Shown here: positions 1-7,389 of the stretch, in pieces | Numbering within the stretch: the stretch's first letter is position 1 | Layout: each line of letters opens with the position of its first letter | Assembly (NCBI GenBank): GCA_934501115.1 | Contig: CAKSTO010000024.1 | Span: forward strand, 1-35,491 | Source: an uncultured Faecalibacterium sp. | GTDB taxonomy: Bacteria; Bacillota; Clostridia; Oscillospirales; Ruminococcaceae | Direction of reading: 5' to 3' | Length of the DNA stretch: 35,491 nucleotides | Notes under the pieces: model-generated | Told to the model about the DNA's origin: nothing | The model's database searches: none | Seen by the model: only the letters and a program-made list of their open reading frames with translations | Position numbers and translations under genes: made by a program

Positions 1-79
1 GCGTCTATTGGTTCTTTTCAAGGGCTTCCTGCTGGGGCTTCGGAAGTCATTCTTTTGCCTCAGCGCTTGGCGCTCAAAT

Positions 80-108
80 ATAGTACCATACCTCAACTAC
101 TTTTTCAA
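80..108 (-). promoter_or_regulatory. Putative promoter firing out of the left edge
   Basis: On the minus strand there is a TTGAAA -35 (103-108), a 17-bp spacer and a TACTAT -10 (80-85). It would drive a gene to the left of the window. Only the sequence match supports it. Confidence 0.4.
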
Positions 109-204
109 GCCTTTTTTACATTTTTTTCGCCTATTTTTGTGTTTTGTATACATCATATAGTTTTTTGCTCGGTTTCCGGGGCGGTTTTGATCTTTCTTCC
201 ACCA

Positions 205-248
205 TTTCCACGCAAAACAGCCGCTGCGCGTTTGGTGCAGCGGCTGTT
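205..248 (-). terminator. Intrinsic terminator after the CPBP gene
   Basis: A perfect 12-bp stem (216-227 with 237-248), 9-nt loop, is followed on the minus strand by TTTTGCG. It lies just past the stop codon of the CPBP protease gene and would end the MerR-YbjQ-CPBP transcript. The U tract is short. Confidence 0.7.
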
Positions 249-258
249 ACCTTGCAAT

Positions 259-1167
259 TCAGTTCTTTTCTTCCTGCTTCATCTCCCGCAGAGTCAGACA
301 GACTGCAGCCGCCAGCAGAGGCAGTGTTCCGATCAGGCCAATGGGTGCCGGGCCTAACACATTATAGTAGCTGTCTGCCGGGTTCGTCAGAACCATAAAC
401 AGCGCTGCCACCGCGTTGAATGCGCCGTGCGCAATGGATGGCACCCAGATACATCCGGTCTTTTCATAGAGCCAGTCCAACAGGGTGTTGAGCGCAAAGC
501 AGACCACGCACCACACGAAAAGCCCCAGCACCGGTGCACCCAGATAGTTTGTACCGTATTCGTAGCCCACCAGCAGCATCAGCGGCCAGTGCCAGACACC
601 CCAGATCACGCCGCCCAGCAGGCGGCCGTTGAGCAGGCCGAGCTGCTCCTTCAGGTGAGGCATCATATACCCGCGCCAGCCGGCTTCTTCGCCCAGAGCT
701 GCGAACATATTGATGAGCGGAGCCAGCGTGATCGCGAACAGACCTGTTTCCAGCATGTAGCTGAGGTTGGATACGCCCAGCTCCCTGCGCAGGGTCTGCG
801 CGTCCATCTCGCCGCCATAGGCCGCTGCCAGCCAGCTGCCGGAGAGATCCAGCCGATGCGGGAACACTGCAAAATAGAGCACTGCAGCCAGCACCGTAAA
901 CACCGCCGGGCCAAACCATGCTGCCAGCCAGTAGCGCCGCCTGCCCTGCACCTTCCAGCCGATGCCGGCAGGCTGGCGCAGAAAGACCTTTTGCACCAGC
1001 AGCACCGCCGCCAGCGGACAGAGCATGGTAACGATCAGTGCCAACTGATACAGCACGGCATTCTGCTTTTGCAACAGCGCCATGCAGCCGCCGACCTGAC
1101 ACAGCCATGCCAGACCAAACGCGAGCAGGAAATAAAGGCCGAAGCCCTGCTTTTCTTTTGTGGTCAT
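259..1167 (-). CDS. CPBP family intramembrane metalloprotease
   Basis: A 302-residue multi-pass membrane protein of the CPBP (CAAX protease and bacteriocin-processing, Abi) family. The family signatures are visible: Glu160-Glu161 and Arg165 (EEAGWRG), His193 (VWHWP) and His247 (AHGAFNA), which in characterised members form the membrane-embedded active site. About eight hydrophobic segments can be seen. In bacteria such proteins are linked to bacteriocin self-immunity or processing, but the substrate here is unknown. The start codon overlaps the stop of the upstream YbjQ gene by 4 bases (ATGA), so translation is probably coupled. It is the last gene of a MerR-YbjQ-CPBP unit and is followed by a terminator. 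The family call is firm; the role is not. Confidence 0.92.
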   Translation of the reverse strand: MTTKEKQGFGLYFLLAFGLAWLCQVGGCMALLQKQNAVLYQLALIVTMLCPLAAVLLVQKVFLRQPAGIGWKVQGRRRYWLAAWFGPAVFTVLAAVLYFAVFPHRLDLSGSWLAAAYGGEMDAQTLRRELGVSNLSYMLETGLFAITLAPLINMFAALGEEAGWRGYMMPHLKEQLGLLNGRLLGGVIWGVWHWPLMLLVGYEYGTNYLGAPVLGLFVWCVVCFALNTLLDWLYEKTGCIWVPSIAHGAFNAVAALFMVLTNPADSYYNVLGPAPIGLIGTLPLLAAAVCLTLREMKQEEKN

Positions 1168-1475
1168 ACGAACTTCACCGCCGTTCCATAAGCAATGACC
1201 TCTGCCGCGCCCTGCATGACGCTGGCGGAAGCGTAGCGCATCCCTACAACTGCATCCGCTCCAAGGGCCTCTGCATCCTTGACCATGCGTCCTGTGGCGA
1301 TCTGCCGGGCTTCGGTGAGCATATCCGCATAGTCGGTCACTTCACCGCCCACCAGCGTGCGGAACCCCGCCATCAGATCGTGGCCCAGATTGCGGCTCTG
1401 CACCGTGCTGCCGCGCACCACGCCCAGCGCTTCCAGCTTTTTGCCGGGTACTTCGTTAATAGTTACGATAAGCAT
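1164..1475 (-). CDS. YbjQ/UPF0145 family protein
   Basis: A 103-residue soluble protein of the YbjQ (UPF0145, heavy-metal-binding domain) family. The visible family features are the N-terminal strand with NEVPGK, the stretch GSTVQSRNLGHDLMAGFRTL, a helix with EARQIATGRM, and the glycine-alanine-rich core GADAVVGMRYA. Homologues form pentamers of unproven function. The start at 1475 was chosen because a GGGAG site lies just upstream and the protein then begins MLIVT, as is usual for the family; an upstream ATG at 1502 would add nine charged residues. It overlaps the end of the MerR gene by 20 bp and the CPBP start by 4 bp, so all three genes form one tight operon. Confidence 0.9.
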   Translation of the reverse strand: MLIVTINEVPGKKLEALGVVRGSTVQSRNLGHDLMAGFRTLVGGEVTDYADMLTEARQIATGRMVKDAEALGADAVVGMRYASASVMQGAAEVIAYGTAVKFV

Positions 1476-2109
1476 CTTCTTCTCCCTTTCCGATCTCTTC
1501 AATGCGTTCCAGCAGCACCTTCAGCGTGCCCACGATGCACCCCACCGGGATGCCGAACAATACGATGAGCAGCGGCAGCGGCGGCGCTTCCTGCGGGTCG
1601 CTGTAAAAGGCCCACGCCATCGTTGCGATCACAAAAGCCATCAGCGCCACAAAAAGGGCAGCGCCGACGCAGGCACCGCGGATGCGCTCGCCTTTTCGGT
1701 CTGTGCGTTCAATGTTCACAAAGGTCACTCCCTGTTCCTCCCGTGCAGCAAGGCGCGCAAGCGTCTGCTCCACATCCAGTTCTTCAAGGTTTCCGGAAGC
1801 CTTTTCCAATACAGTGCAGAAGCCGATGGCTTCGTCCAGATCCTTGCGGCGGGCATTCAGCCGTTCCAGCTGCTGACCCATTCCTTCGGCCAGCGTCTTC
1901 CGCCCTTCCAGCATTTCCCGGATCTCGGCCAGCGGAACATCCAGCTTGCGCAGCAGCTTGATGCGGCGCAGGCGCTCCACGTCTGCCTGCGAGTAGCTGC
2001 GGTAGCCGTTGCCCGGTTCGCGGCCAGGGGTAACGAGCCCCTCCTCCTCGTAAAAGCGGATGTTCTTTTTGGTCACGCCCACGGCGGCTTCCACTTCGTT
2101 GATCTTCAT
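1456..2109 (-). CDS. MerR-type regulator with C-terminal membrane helices
   Basis: A 217-residue protein with a MerR winged-helix DNA-binding domain at residues 1-70 (MKINEVEAAVGVTKKNIRFY, then GNGYRSYSQADVERL and a KLLRKLDVPLAEI dimer-helix start) and a coiled-coil dimerisation helix at about 75-120. The C-terminus is unusual: instead of a soluble effector domain there are two hydrophobic segments, about 146-169 and 177-197, joined by a short acidic-proline loop, then a charged tail. It may therefore bind DNA while anchored in the membrane. A 19-bp-spacer promoter with a dyad lies directly upstream, consistent with autoregulation. The downstream YbjQ and CPBP membrane protease genes are the obvious targets. 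The signal is unknown. Confidence 0.88.
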   Translation of the reverse strand: MKINEVEAAVGVTKKNIRFYEEEGLVTPGREPGNGYRSYSQADVERLRRIKLLRKLDVPLAEIREMLEGRKTLAEGMGQQLERLNARRKDLDEAIGFCTVLEKASGNLEELDVEQTLARLAAREEQGVTFVNIERTDRKGERIRGACVGAALFVALMAFVIATMAWAFYSDPQEAPPLPLLIVLFGIPVGCIVGTLKVLLERIEEIGKGEEDAYRNY

Positions 2110-2134
2110 GGCTCCGGTGCCTCCTTACGTGCCT

Positions 2135-2165
2135 ATGTTACACCTTCCAGAAAGGGGAAGGTCAA
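2135..2165 (-). promoter_or_regulatory. MerR-type promoter and operator
   Basis: On the minus strand there is a TTGACC -35 (2160-2165), a 19-bp spacer and a TAACAT -10 (2135-2140). A dyad (ACCTTCC 2142-2148, GGAAGGT 2156-2162, 7-bp centre) fills the spacer. Over-long 19-bp spacers holding the operator are the hallmark of MerR-regulated promoters, where the regulator distorts DNA to align the two hexamers. It sits 26 bp upstream of the regulator's start. Confidence 0.75.
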
Positions 2166-2182
2166 GTCTTTTTTACAAAAAG

Positions 2183-2291
2183 AACTCCCTTCGTCTCGCA
2201 TTCGCTCGACACCTCCCTCAGAGAGGGATGCTTACCGTACGGGCAGGCTCCCTCCTTGAGGGGGCTGCCTGCGGAGCAGACTGGGGGAGTT
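2183..2291. repeat. Short inverted-arm repeat element
   Basis: A 109-bp non-coding element begins AACTCCC (2183) and ends GGGGAGTT (2291). Its two halves are imperfect inverted copies, each carrying its own GC-rich hairpin (for example TCCCTC-AGA-GAGGGA, and CAGGCTCCCTC pairing with GAGGGGGCTGCCT). It sits 9 bp past the stop of the DEAD-box gene, and the minus-strand transcript leaves it into a U-rich tract, so it may act as the terminator. Its double-hairpin arms recall the element at 11838-12000. Confidence 0.55.
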
Positions 2292-2300
2292 ATTATTTTA

Positions 2301-3488
2301 TCAGAAATAGCACTTGATCTGGAACCGGTCGGCGCTGTCCTTTTTTTCCTCCACCACGATGCGCTCATGGTTGAAGTCAAAATGCACCGGGGTGCACAGG
2401 TCGGTGTTGCGGGTCAAACGCAGCAGCTCCTGCACCCGCTTTTTCTCCTCCGGCACATAGAACAAGTAGCTCACGCCCTCCTTTTTGGCACGGCCGGTGC
2501 GGCCGATGCGGTGGGTGTAATGTTCGTTCTCACCGGGCACATCATAGTTGATGACGGCGTCCACGTCCGAAACATCGATGCCGCGGGCTGCCACGTCGGT
2601 GGCTACCAGAATGGCCAGTTTGCCGTCCCGGAAGTTCTGCATGATCTGGTTGCGCTCCTTCTGAGAGAGGTCGCCGTGCAGGCAGTCTACCGAGAAGCCC
2701 AGCCGTGCCAGCTGGTTCGCCAGAGTAGCCGTGTTGAACTTGGTATCGCAGAACACCATCACCCGCTTATAGTTCTCGCCGATGATGATCTGTGCCAGAT
2801 CCGACAGCTTGTTGCGGCCGGAGGTCTCCAGCATATACTGGGTGATCTTGGGCTGGCTCTCCTCCCGGGGCTGGACGGTGATCTCCTCGGCGTTGTGCTG
2901 GTACAGCCAGCCAATGTCCATCACCTCGCGGCTGATGGTGGCCGAGAACATGGAAAGGGACTTGCGAGCCTTCATCATCTCGATGATGTGCCGCACATCC
3001 TTATAAAAACCCATATTCAGCATCTCGTCGGCCTCGTCCAGTACGATCTGAGTCACGCGAGAAATATCGATGCTGCGGTGTTTGTAATGATCCATCAGGC
3101 GACCCGGCGTTGCCACCACGATCTGGCAGCCCTCGGCAAGGCGCTTTGCCTGCTTTTCCATATTGGCACCGCCGTACACGCAGGCCACCTGCACCTCCGG
3201 CATAAAATAGGTGAGCTGGGTCAGCTCTTCTGCGATCTGCTGCGCCAGCTCGCGGGTGGGTGCCATGATCACGGCCTGAGGATATTTGTTTTCCGGGATG
3301 ATATGCTCCGCCACCGGGATACCGAAGGCGCAGGTCTTTCCGGTGCCGGTGGGGGCTTTTGCGATCACATCATGACCCGCCATCATGACGGGGATGGTCT
3401 TTTCCTGGATCTCGGTCATTTCGGCAAAGCCCATGCGTTCCACTGCCTGATGGATGGCCGGGCTGCACTGCAGTTCACTGTAAAGCAT
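2301..3488 (-). CDS. DEAD-box ATP-dependent RNA helicase
   Basis: A 395-residue helicase with every superfamily-2 DEAD-box motif in order: Q-motif region TEIQEKTIP, motif I APTGTGKT, Ia PTRELAQQ, motif II DEAD, motif III SAT, motif IV VMVFCDTK, motif V VATDVAARGIDV and motif VI HRIGRTGR. The two RecA-like lobes fill the protein and only a short tail follows, so this is a near-minimal helicase without the long basic C-terminus of CshA or DeaD. Such enzymes unwind RNA duplexes in ribosome assembly, RNA decay or cold adaptation. Which one applies cannot be told here. It has its own promoter and probably stands alone. Confidence 0.95.
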   Translation of the reverse strand: MLYSELQCSPAIHQAVERMGFAEMTEIQEKTIPVMMAGHDVIAKAPTGTGKTCAFGIPVAEHIIPENKYPQAVIMAPTRELAQQIAEELTQLTYFMPEVQVACVYGGANMEKQAKRLAEGCQIVVATPGRLMDHYKHRSIDISRVTQIVLDEADEMLNMGFYKDVRHIIEMMKARKSLSMFSATISREVMDIGWLYQHNAEEITVQPREESQPKITQYMLETSGRNKLSDLAQIIIGENYKRVMVFCDTKFNTATLANQLARLGFSVDCLHGDLSQKERNQIMQNFRDGKLAILVATDVAARGIDVSDVDAVINYDVPGENEHYTHRIGRTGRAKKEGVSYLFYVPEEKKRVQELLRLTRNTDLCTPVHFDFNHERIVVEEKKDSADRFQIKCYF

Positions 3489-3527
3489 CTGAATCTCCGT
3501 TCCTTTGTCCTTTTATATTCTGCACTC

Positions 3528-3556
3528 AGTATAGCATGAAATGCCGCGCTTGTCAG
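3528..3556 (-). promoter_or_regulatory. Promoter of the DEAD-box helicase
   Basis: On the minus strand: CTGACA -35 (3551-3556), 17-bp spacer, TATACT -10 (3528-3533). The predicted start site is about 30 bp upstream of the helicase ATG. Confidence 0.75.
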
Positions 3557-3561
3557 CAGAG

Positions 3562-3598
3562 AAACAAAAAGAACCGCACCCGGGGTTACGGGTACGGT
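3562..3598 (-). terminator. Intrinsic terminator of the HU gene
   Basis: A 10-bp stem (3573-3582 with 3589-3598, one G-U pair), 6-nt loop, followed on the minus strand by TCTTTTTGTTTC. It separates the HU gene from the helicase promoter. Confidence 0.85.
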
Positions 3599-3614
3599 CC
3601 TCAATGTACATGGA

Positions 3615-3917
3615 TCAGGCGGTCTCTTCCACGTTATTCTTGCCTGCTTCCAGCTTCTGCTTGAAGCGGCCGCTGGCCTTGAAGCCGGGAATGGAGGTGG
3701 ACTCCAGACGGCTGGAGACCTTGGTCTTGGGGTTGGTGTAGGCCTTGGGCTTGCGGGGGCGCATCTCAAAACGGCCAAAGCCGGCGATGGTCACCTTTTC
3801 GTCTGCGCGCAGGCAGTCGGCGATCTGGTCAAACATTGCATCCATCGTGGTCTCGACCTGAGCTTCGGTAAAGCCGGTCTTGCGTGCGACAGTCTCGATC
3901 ATCTGGGAACGGGTCAT
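3615..3917 (-). CDS. HU family DNA-binding protein
   Basis: A 100-residue histone-like nucleoid protein. It starts MTRSQMIETVARKTG, the usual HU/IHF N-terminal helices, then has the GFGRFEMRPRKPKAYTNPKT arm region and a basic C-terminus. The typical GRNP arm tip is replaced by PKAYTNPKTK, and SIPGFKASGRFKQKL matches the family's closing strand and helix. The start at 3917 is preceded by AGGAGG at good spacing; an in-frame upstream extension to 4040 lacks a ribosome site and reads through the promoter. HU dimers bend and compact DNA. The gene is monocistronic, with its own -10 element and terminator. Confidence 0.93.
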   Translation of the reverse strand: MTRSQMIETVARKTGFTEAQVETTMDAMFDQIADCLRADEKVTIAGFGRFEMRPRKPKAYTNPKTKVSSRLESTSIPGFKASGRFKQKLEAGKNNVEETA

Positions 3918-3977
3918 GTATCTATATCCTCCTGGAGTGTCCAAAAGTAACGTCTTTTGGCAAATTTTGCGATGTTG

Positions 3978-4040
3978 AGTATAACATATTCTGTATGCGC
4001 TTTTCGATGCATTGCGCACAAAACGCATTTTATTGCGCAC
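3978..4040 (-). promoter_or_regulatory. HU promoter with two upstream direct repeats
   Basis: A TATACT -10 (3978-3983, minus strand) lies 60 bp upstream of the HU start, but the -35 position holds only a poor CGAAAA-like hexamer. Just upstream are two identical 9-bp direct repeats, ATTGCGCAC as read on the plus strand, at 4011-4019 and 4032-4040. They start exactly 21 bp apart, two helical turns. A weak -35 with phased upstream repeats suggests an activator site; this is inference. Confidence 0.5.
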
Positions 4041-4074
4041 GAACCATATTCAATTCCGTGCACCCCGCACAAAT

Positions 4075-4103
4075 ACAGCGCCCGCTGTTTTGGCGGGCGC
4101 TGT
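4075..4103 (-). terminator. Terminator hairpin of the pyrE-carA-carB unit
   Basis: A perfect 11-bp GC-rich stem (4075-4085 with 4093-4103), 7-nt loop, begins 34 bp past the carB stop. The following U tract is weak (ATTTGTG), so termination may be partial or may need a factor. Confidence 0.6.
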
Positions 4104-4136
4104 ATAAAGTCGGTCTTTATGCGTTTTGGGGTGCAA

Positions 4137-7100
4137 TTACTTCCGGTGATACAGGGTGGCAATATCCACCAGCGGGATATTTTCCAGGCTGTGGTCGCTG
4201 CGCAGGCAGTTCACCAGAGCGTTGGCGGTATCCACGGCGGTGATGCAGGGAATGCTCAGCTCCACGGCCTTGCGGCGCAGGCGGACGGAATCGCGCTTGG
4301 GGTCACGGCCCTTGGCGCTGGTGGAGAACACGTAGTCCACCAGACCGCTCTGCAGCAGATCCACGATGTTGGGCGACTCGCCGGACATATTGCGCACCTC
4401 GTTGCAGGGCACCATGTGCTTGTTGAGCCATGCGCAGGTGCCGGAGGTGCCGTACAGCTTGTAGCCCATGCTCTTGAGCTTCCATGCAATATCCACGAAC
4501 TCCGGCTTGTCGCTGTCCTTCACGGTGAAGATGCAGCAGCTTGCAGGGCCGGGGGTCTTGAAGGTGTAGCCCGCGCCGATGAGGCCCTTGAGCAGGGCGT
4601 CGTGGTAGTTGGGGGCAATGCCCAGCACTTCGCCGGTGGACTTCATCTCGGGGCCGAACTGGGTATCCACACCGTGCAGCTTTTCAAAGCTGAACACAGG
4701 CACCTTGACGGCCACATAGGGTGCGTTGGGGTGCAGGCCAGTGCCGTAGCCCATATCTGCCAGCTTTTCACCCAGACAGCAGCGCACTGCCAGATCTACC
4801 ATGGGCACGCCGGTGACCTTGGAGATATACGGCACGGTACGGGAAGAACGGGGGTTCACCTCAATGACGTACACCTTGCCGTTGGAAACTGCGTACTGCA
4901 CGTTCACCAGACCGGTAACATGCAGCTCGCGGGCAAAGCGGCCGGTGTAGTCCACTATGGTATCGATCTCAGCCTGGGTCAGGTGCTGTGCCGGGTAGAC
5001 ACAGATGGAGTCGCCGGAGTGCACGCCGGTGCGCTCCACCTGCTCCATGATGCCGGGGATCAGGAAGTTCTCGCCGTCGCAGATGGCGTCCACTTCGCAC
5101 TCGGTGCCCAGAATGTACTTATCCAGCAGCACAGGGTGATCCATGTCCACATGCTCGGTGATGACGCCCATGTACTCAATGACGTCTGCCTTGGTGTAGG
5201 CCACGATCATGTTCTGACCGCCCAGCACGTAGGAGGGACGCATCAGCACCGGCAGGCCGATCTCATCGGCGGCAGCCAGCGCCTCGTCCAGATTGAACAC
5301 GGTGCGACCCGGGGCGCGGGGGATCCTGCAGCGCTCCAGCAGCTCGTCGAAGCGCTCACGATCCTCGGCTTCATCGATGGCATCCGCCGGGGTGCCCAGA
5401 ATGGGCAGGCCGATCTCGTCCATGTGCTTTGCCAGCTTGATGGCGGTCTGGCCGCCGAACTGCACCACGCAGGCGTCCGGCTTCTCGGTGGCAATGATGT
5501 TGTCCACGCTCTCCGGGTTCAGCGGGTCAAAGTACAGACGGTCGCCGGTGTCAAAGTCAGTGGAGACGGTCTCGGGGTTGTTGTTGACCAGAATGGCTTC
5601 GCAGCCGTGCTTTTTCAGCGTCCACACACAGTGCACCGAGCAGTAGTCGAACTCAATGCCCTGACCGATGCGGATGGGGCCGGAGCCAAAGACCAGCACC
5701 TTCTTTTTCTTCGGCTCGCCCTTGGCGGCAGTTTCAGCTTCCTTGGCAGCAATGAACTCTGCAGCCTCGTTGTCGCCGTCGTAGGTGGAGTAGAAGTAGG
5801 GAGTGTTGGCCGAGAACTCTGCAGCGCAGGTATCCACCATCTTGAAACCGGCGCGGTAGTTTTCCACAGGGAGCTTGTCCACCTGTGCCAGACGCTTGAT
5901 GGTCTTATCCTGGAAGCCGTACTTCTTGGCGGTCTTGTACTGCTCTTCGGTCAGCACGCCGCTGCACTTGGCAAGACCATTTTCCAGATCTGCCAGATGC
6001 TGCATCTTGTCCAGGAACCACCAGTCGATCTTGGTGATCTTGTAAATGGTCTCGTGGTCGATGCCGCGCTTGAGCGCCTCGTACACGCAGAACACGCGCT
6101 CGGCGTCCTGAACATGCATGTGAGCCACGATCTCGTCATCGGTCAGCTCCTCAAAGGGCTTGTGGGTCAAAGTGTCCATGCCCAGCTCGATGGAGGAGAC
6201 CGCCTTCATCATGGCAGCCTCGAAGCTGTTGCCGATGCTCATCACCTCGCCGGTAGCCATCATCTGGGTGCCCAGAGACTTGTCGGCGTAGACGAACTTA
6301 TCAAAGGGCCACTTCGGGTACTTGACCACGATGTAGTCCAGCGCAGGCTCAAAGCAGGCGCAGGTCTTGCCGGTGACGTCGTTGGTGATCTCGTCCAGCG
6401 TGTAGCCAATGGCGATCTTGGTGGCCACCTTGGCAATGGGATAGCCGGTAGCCTTGGAAGCCAGTGCGGAAGAGCGGGACACACGGGGGTTGACCTCGAT
6501 GACCGCATAGTCAAAGCTGTCCGGCTTCAGAGCAAACTGGCAGTTGCAGCCGCCCTCGATGCCCAGCTCGGTGATGATATCCAGCGCAGCAGTGCGCAGC
6601 ATCTGGTACTCGTGGTCGGTCAGGGTCTGGGAGGGTGCCACGACCACCGAGTCGCCGGTGTGGATGCCCACAGGGTCGAGGTTCTCCATGTTACACACAG
6701 TGATCACGTTGCCCTTGTGGTCACGCATGACCTCATACTCGATCTCTTTCCAGCCGGCGATACACTTTTCCACAAGGATCTGATGGATGGGGGAAAGGCG
6801 CAGGCCGTTGGTGCCGATCTCGATGAGCTTTTCGCGGGTCTCGCAGATGCCGCCGCCGGTGCCGCCCATGGTAAAGGCCGGGCGCACGATGACCGGGTAG
6901 CCGATGCGGTCGGCGCAGTCCAGCGCGTCCTGCAGGGTCTCCACCACCTCAGAGGGGATGATGGGCTGGTGCAGCTTCTCCATGGTCTCCTTGAACAGCT
7001 CGCGGTCCTCGGCACGGTCGATGGTCTCGGGCTTGCAGGCCAGCAGACGGATGCCGGTGCGGTCCAGATAGCCGGAGCGGGCCAGCTCCATGGACAGATT

Positions 7101-7388
7101 CAGGCCCATCTGGCCGCCGAGGTTCGGCAGCACGGAGTCCGGCTTTTCGATGTCCAGAATGCGCTCCACGACTTCCAGCGTCATGGGCTCGATATACACA
7201 TGGTCGGCCACATCCGGGTCGGTCATGATGGTTGCGGGGTTGGAGTTCAGCAGAACGGTCTCGATGCCCTCTGCCTTCAGTGCGCGGCAGGCCTGCGTGC
7301 CGGAGTAGTCGAACTCCGCAGCCTGACCAATGATGATGGGGCCGGAGCCAATGACCAGCACCTTCTTGATTCTAGGGTCCTTCGGCAT
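4137..7388 (-). CDS. carB: Carbamoyl-phosphate synthase large subunit
   Basis: A 1083-residue protein, full length for CarB. It uses ammonia channelled from CarA, bicarbonate and two ATP to make carbamoyl phosphate for pyrimidines and arginine. It shows the internal duplication of the family: two carbamoyl-phosphate/ATP-grasp halves beginning KKVLVIGSGPIIIGQAAEFD (near residue 8) and KKKVLVFGSGPIRIGQGIEFD (near 560), each with a glycine-rich ATP loop (GGTGGGICE; GGQNMIVAY) and an E-x-N-P-R motif (EVNPRVSRSSAL; EVNPRSSRTVPY). The C-terminal MGS-like allosteric domain follows from about residue 940. The ATG lies one base past the carA stop, so translation is probably coupled. A hairpin follows the gene. 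Confidence 0.98.
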   Translation of the reverse strand: MPKDPRIKKVLVIGSGPIIIGQAAEFDYSGTQACRALKAEGIETVLLNSNPATIMTDPDVADHVYIEPMTLEVVERILDIEKPDSVLPNLGGQMGLNLSMELARSGYLDRTGIRLLACKPETIDRAEDRELFKETMEKLHQPIIPSEVVETLQDALDCADRIGYPVIVRPAFTMGGTGGGICETREKLIEIGTNGLRLSPIHQILVEKCIAGWKEIEYEVMRDHKGNVITVCNMENLDPVGIHTGDSVVVAPSQTLTDHEYQMLRTAALDIITELGIEGGCNCQFALKPDSFDYAVIEVNPRVSRSSALASKATGYPIAKVATKIAIGYTLDEITNDVTGKTCACFEPALDYIVVKYPKWPFDKFVYADKSLGTQMMATGEVMSIGNSFEAAMMKAVSSIELGMDTLTHKPFEELTDDEIVAHMHVQDAERVFCVYEALKRGIDHETIYKITKIDWWFLDKMQHLADLENGLAKCSGVLTEEQYKTAKKYGFQDKTIKRLAQVDKLPVENYRAGFKMVDTCAAEFSANTPYFYSTYDGDNEAAEFIAAKEAETAAKGEPKKKKVLVFGSGPIRIGQGIEFDYCSVHCVWTLKKHGCEAILVNNNPETVSTDFDTGDRLYFDPLNPESVDNIIATEKPDACVVQFGGQTAIKLAKHMDEIGLPILGTPADAIDEAEDRERFDELLERCRIPRAPGRTVFNLDEALAAADEIGLPVLMRPSYVLGGQNMIVAYTKADVIEYMGVITEHVDMDHPVLLDKYILGTECEVDAICDGENFLIPGIMEQVERTGVHSGDSICVYPAQHLTQAEIDTIVDYTGRFARELHVTGLVNVQYAVSNGKVYVIEVNPRSSRTVPYISKVTGVPMVDLAVRCCLGEKLADMGYGTGLHPNAPYVAVKVPVFSFEKLHGVDTQFGPEMKSTGEVLGIAPNYHDALLKGLIGAGYTFKTPGPASCCIFTVKDSDKPEFVDIAWKLKSMGYKLYGTSGTCAWLNKHMVPCNEVRNMSGESPNIVDLLQSGLVDYVFSTSAKGRDPKRDSVRLRRKAVELSIPCITAVDTANALVNCLRSDHSLENIPLVDIATLYHRK

Positions 7389-7389
7389 T

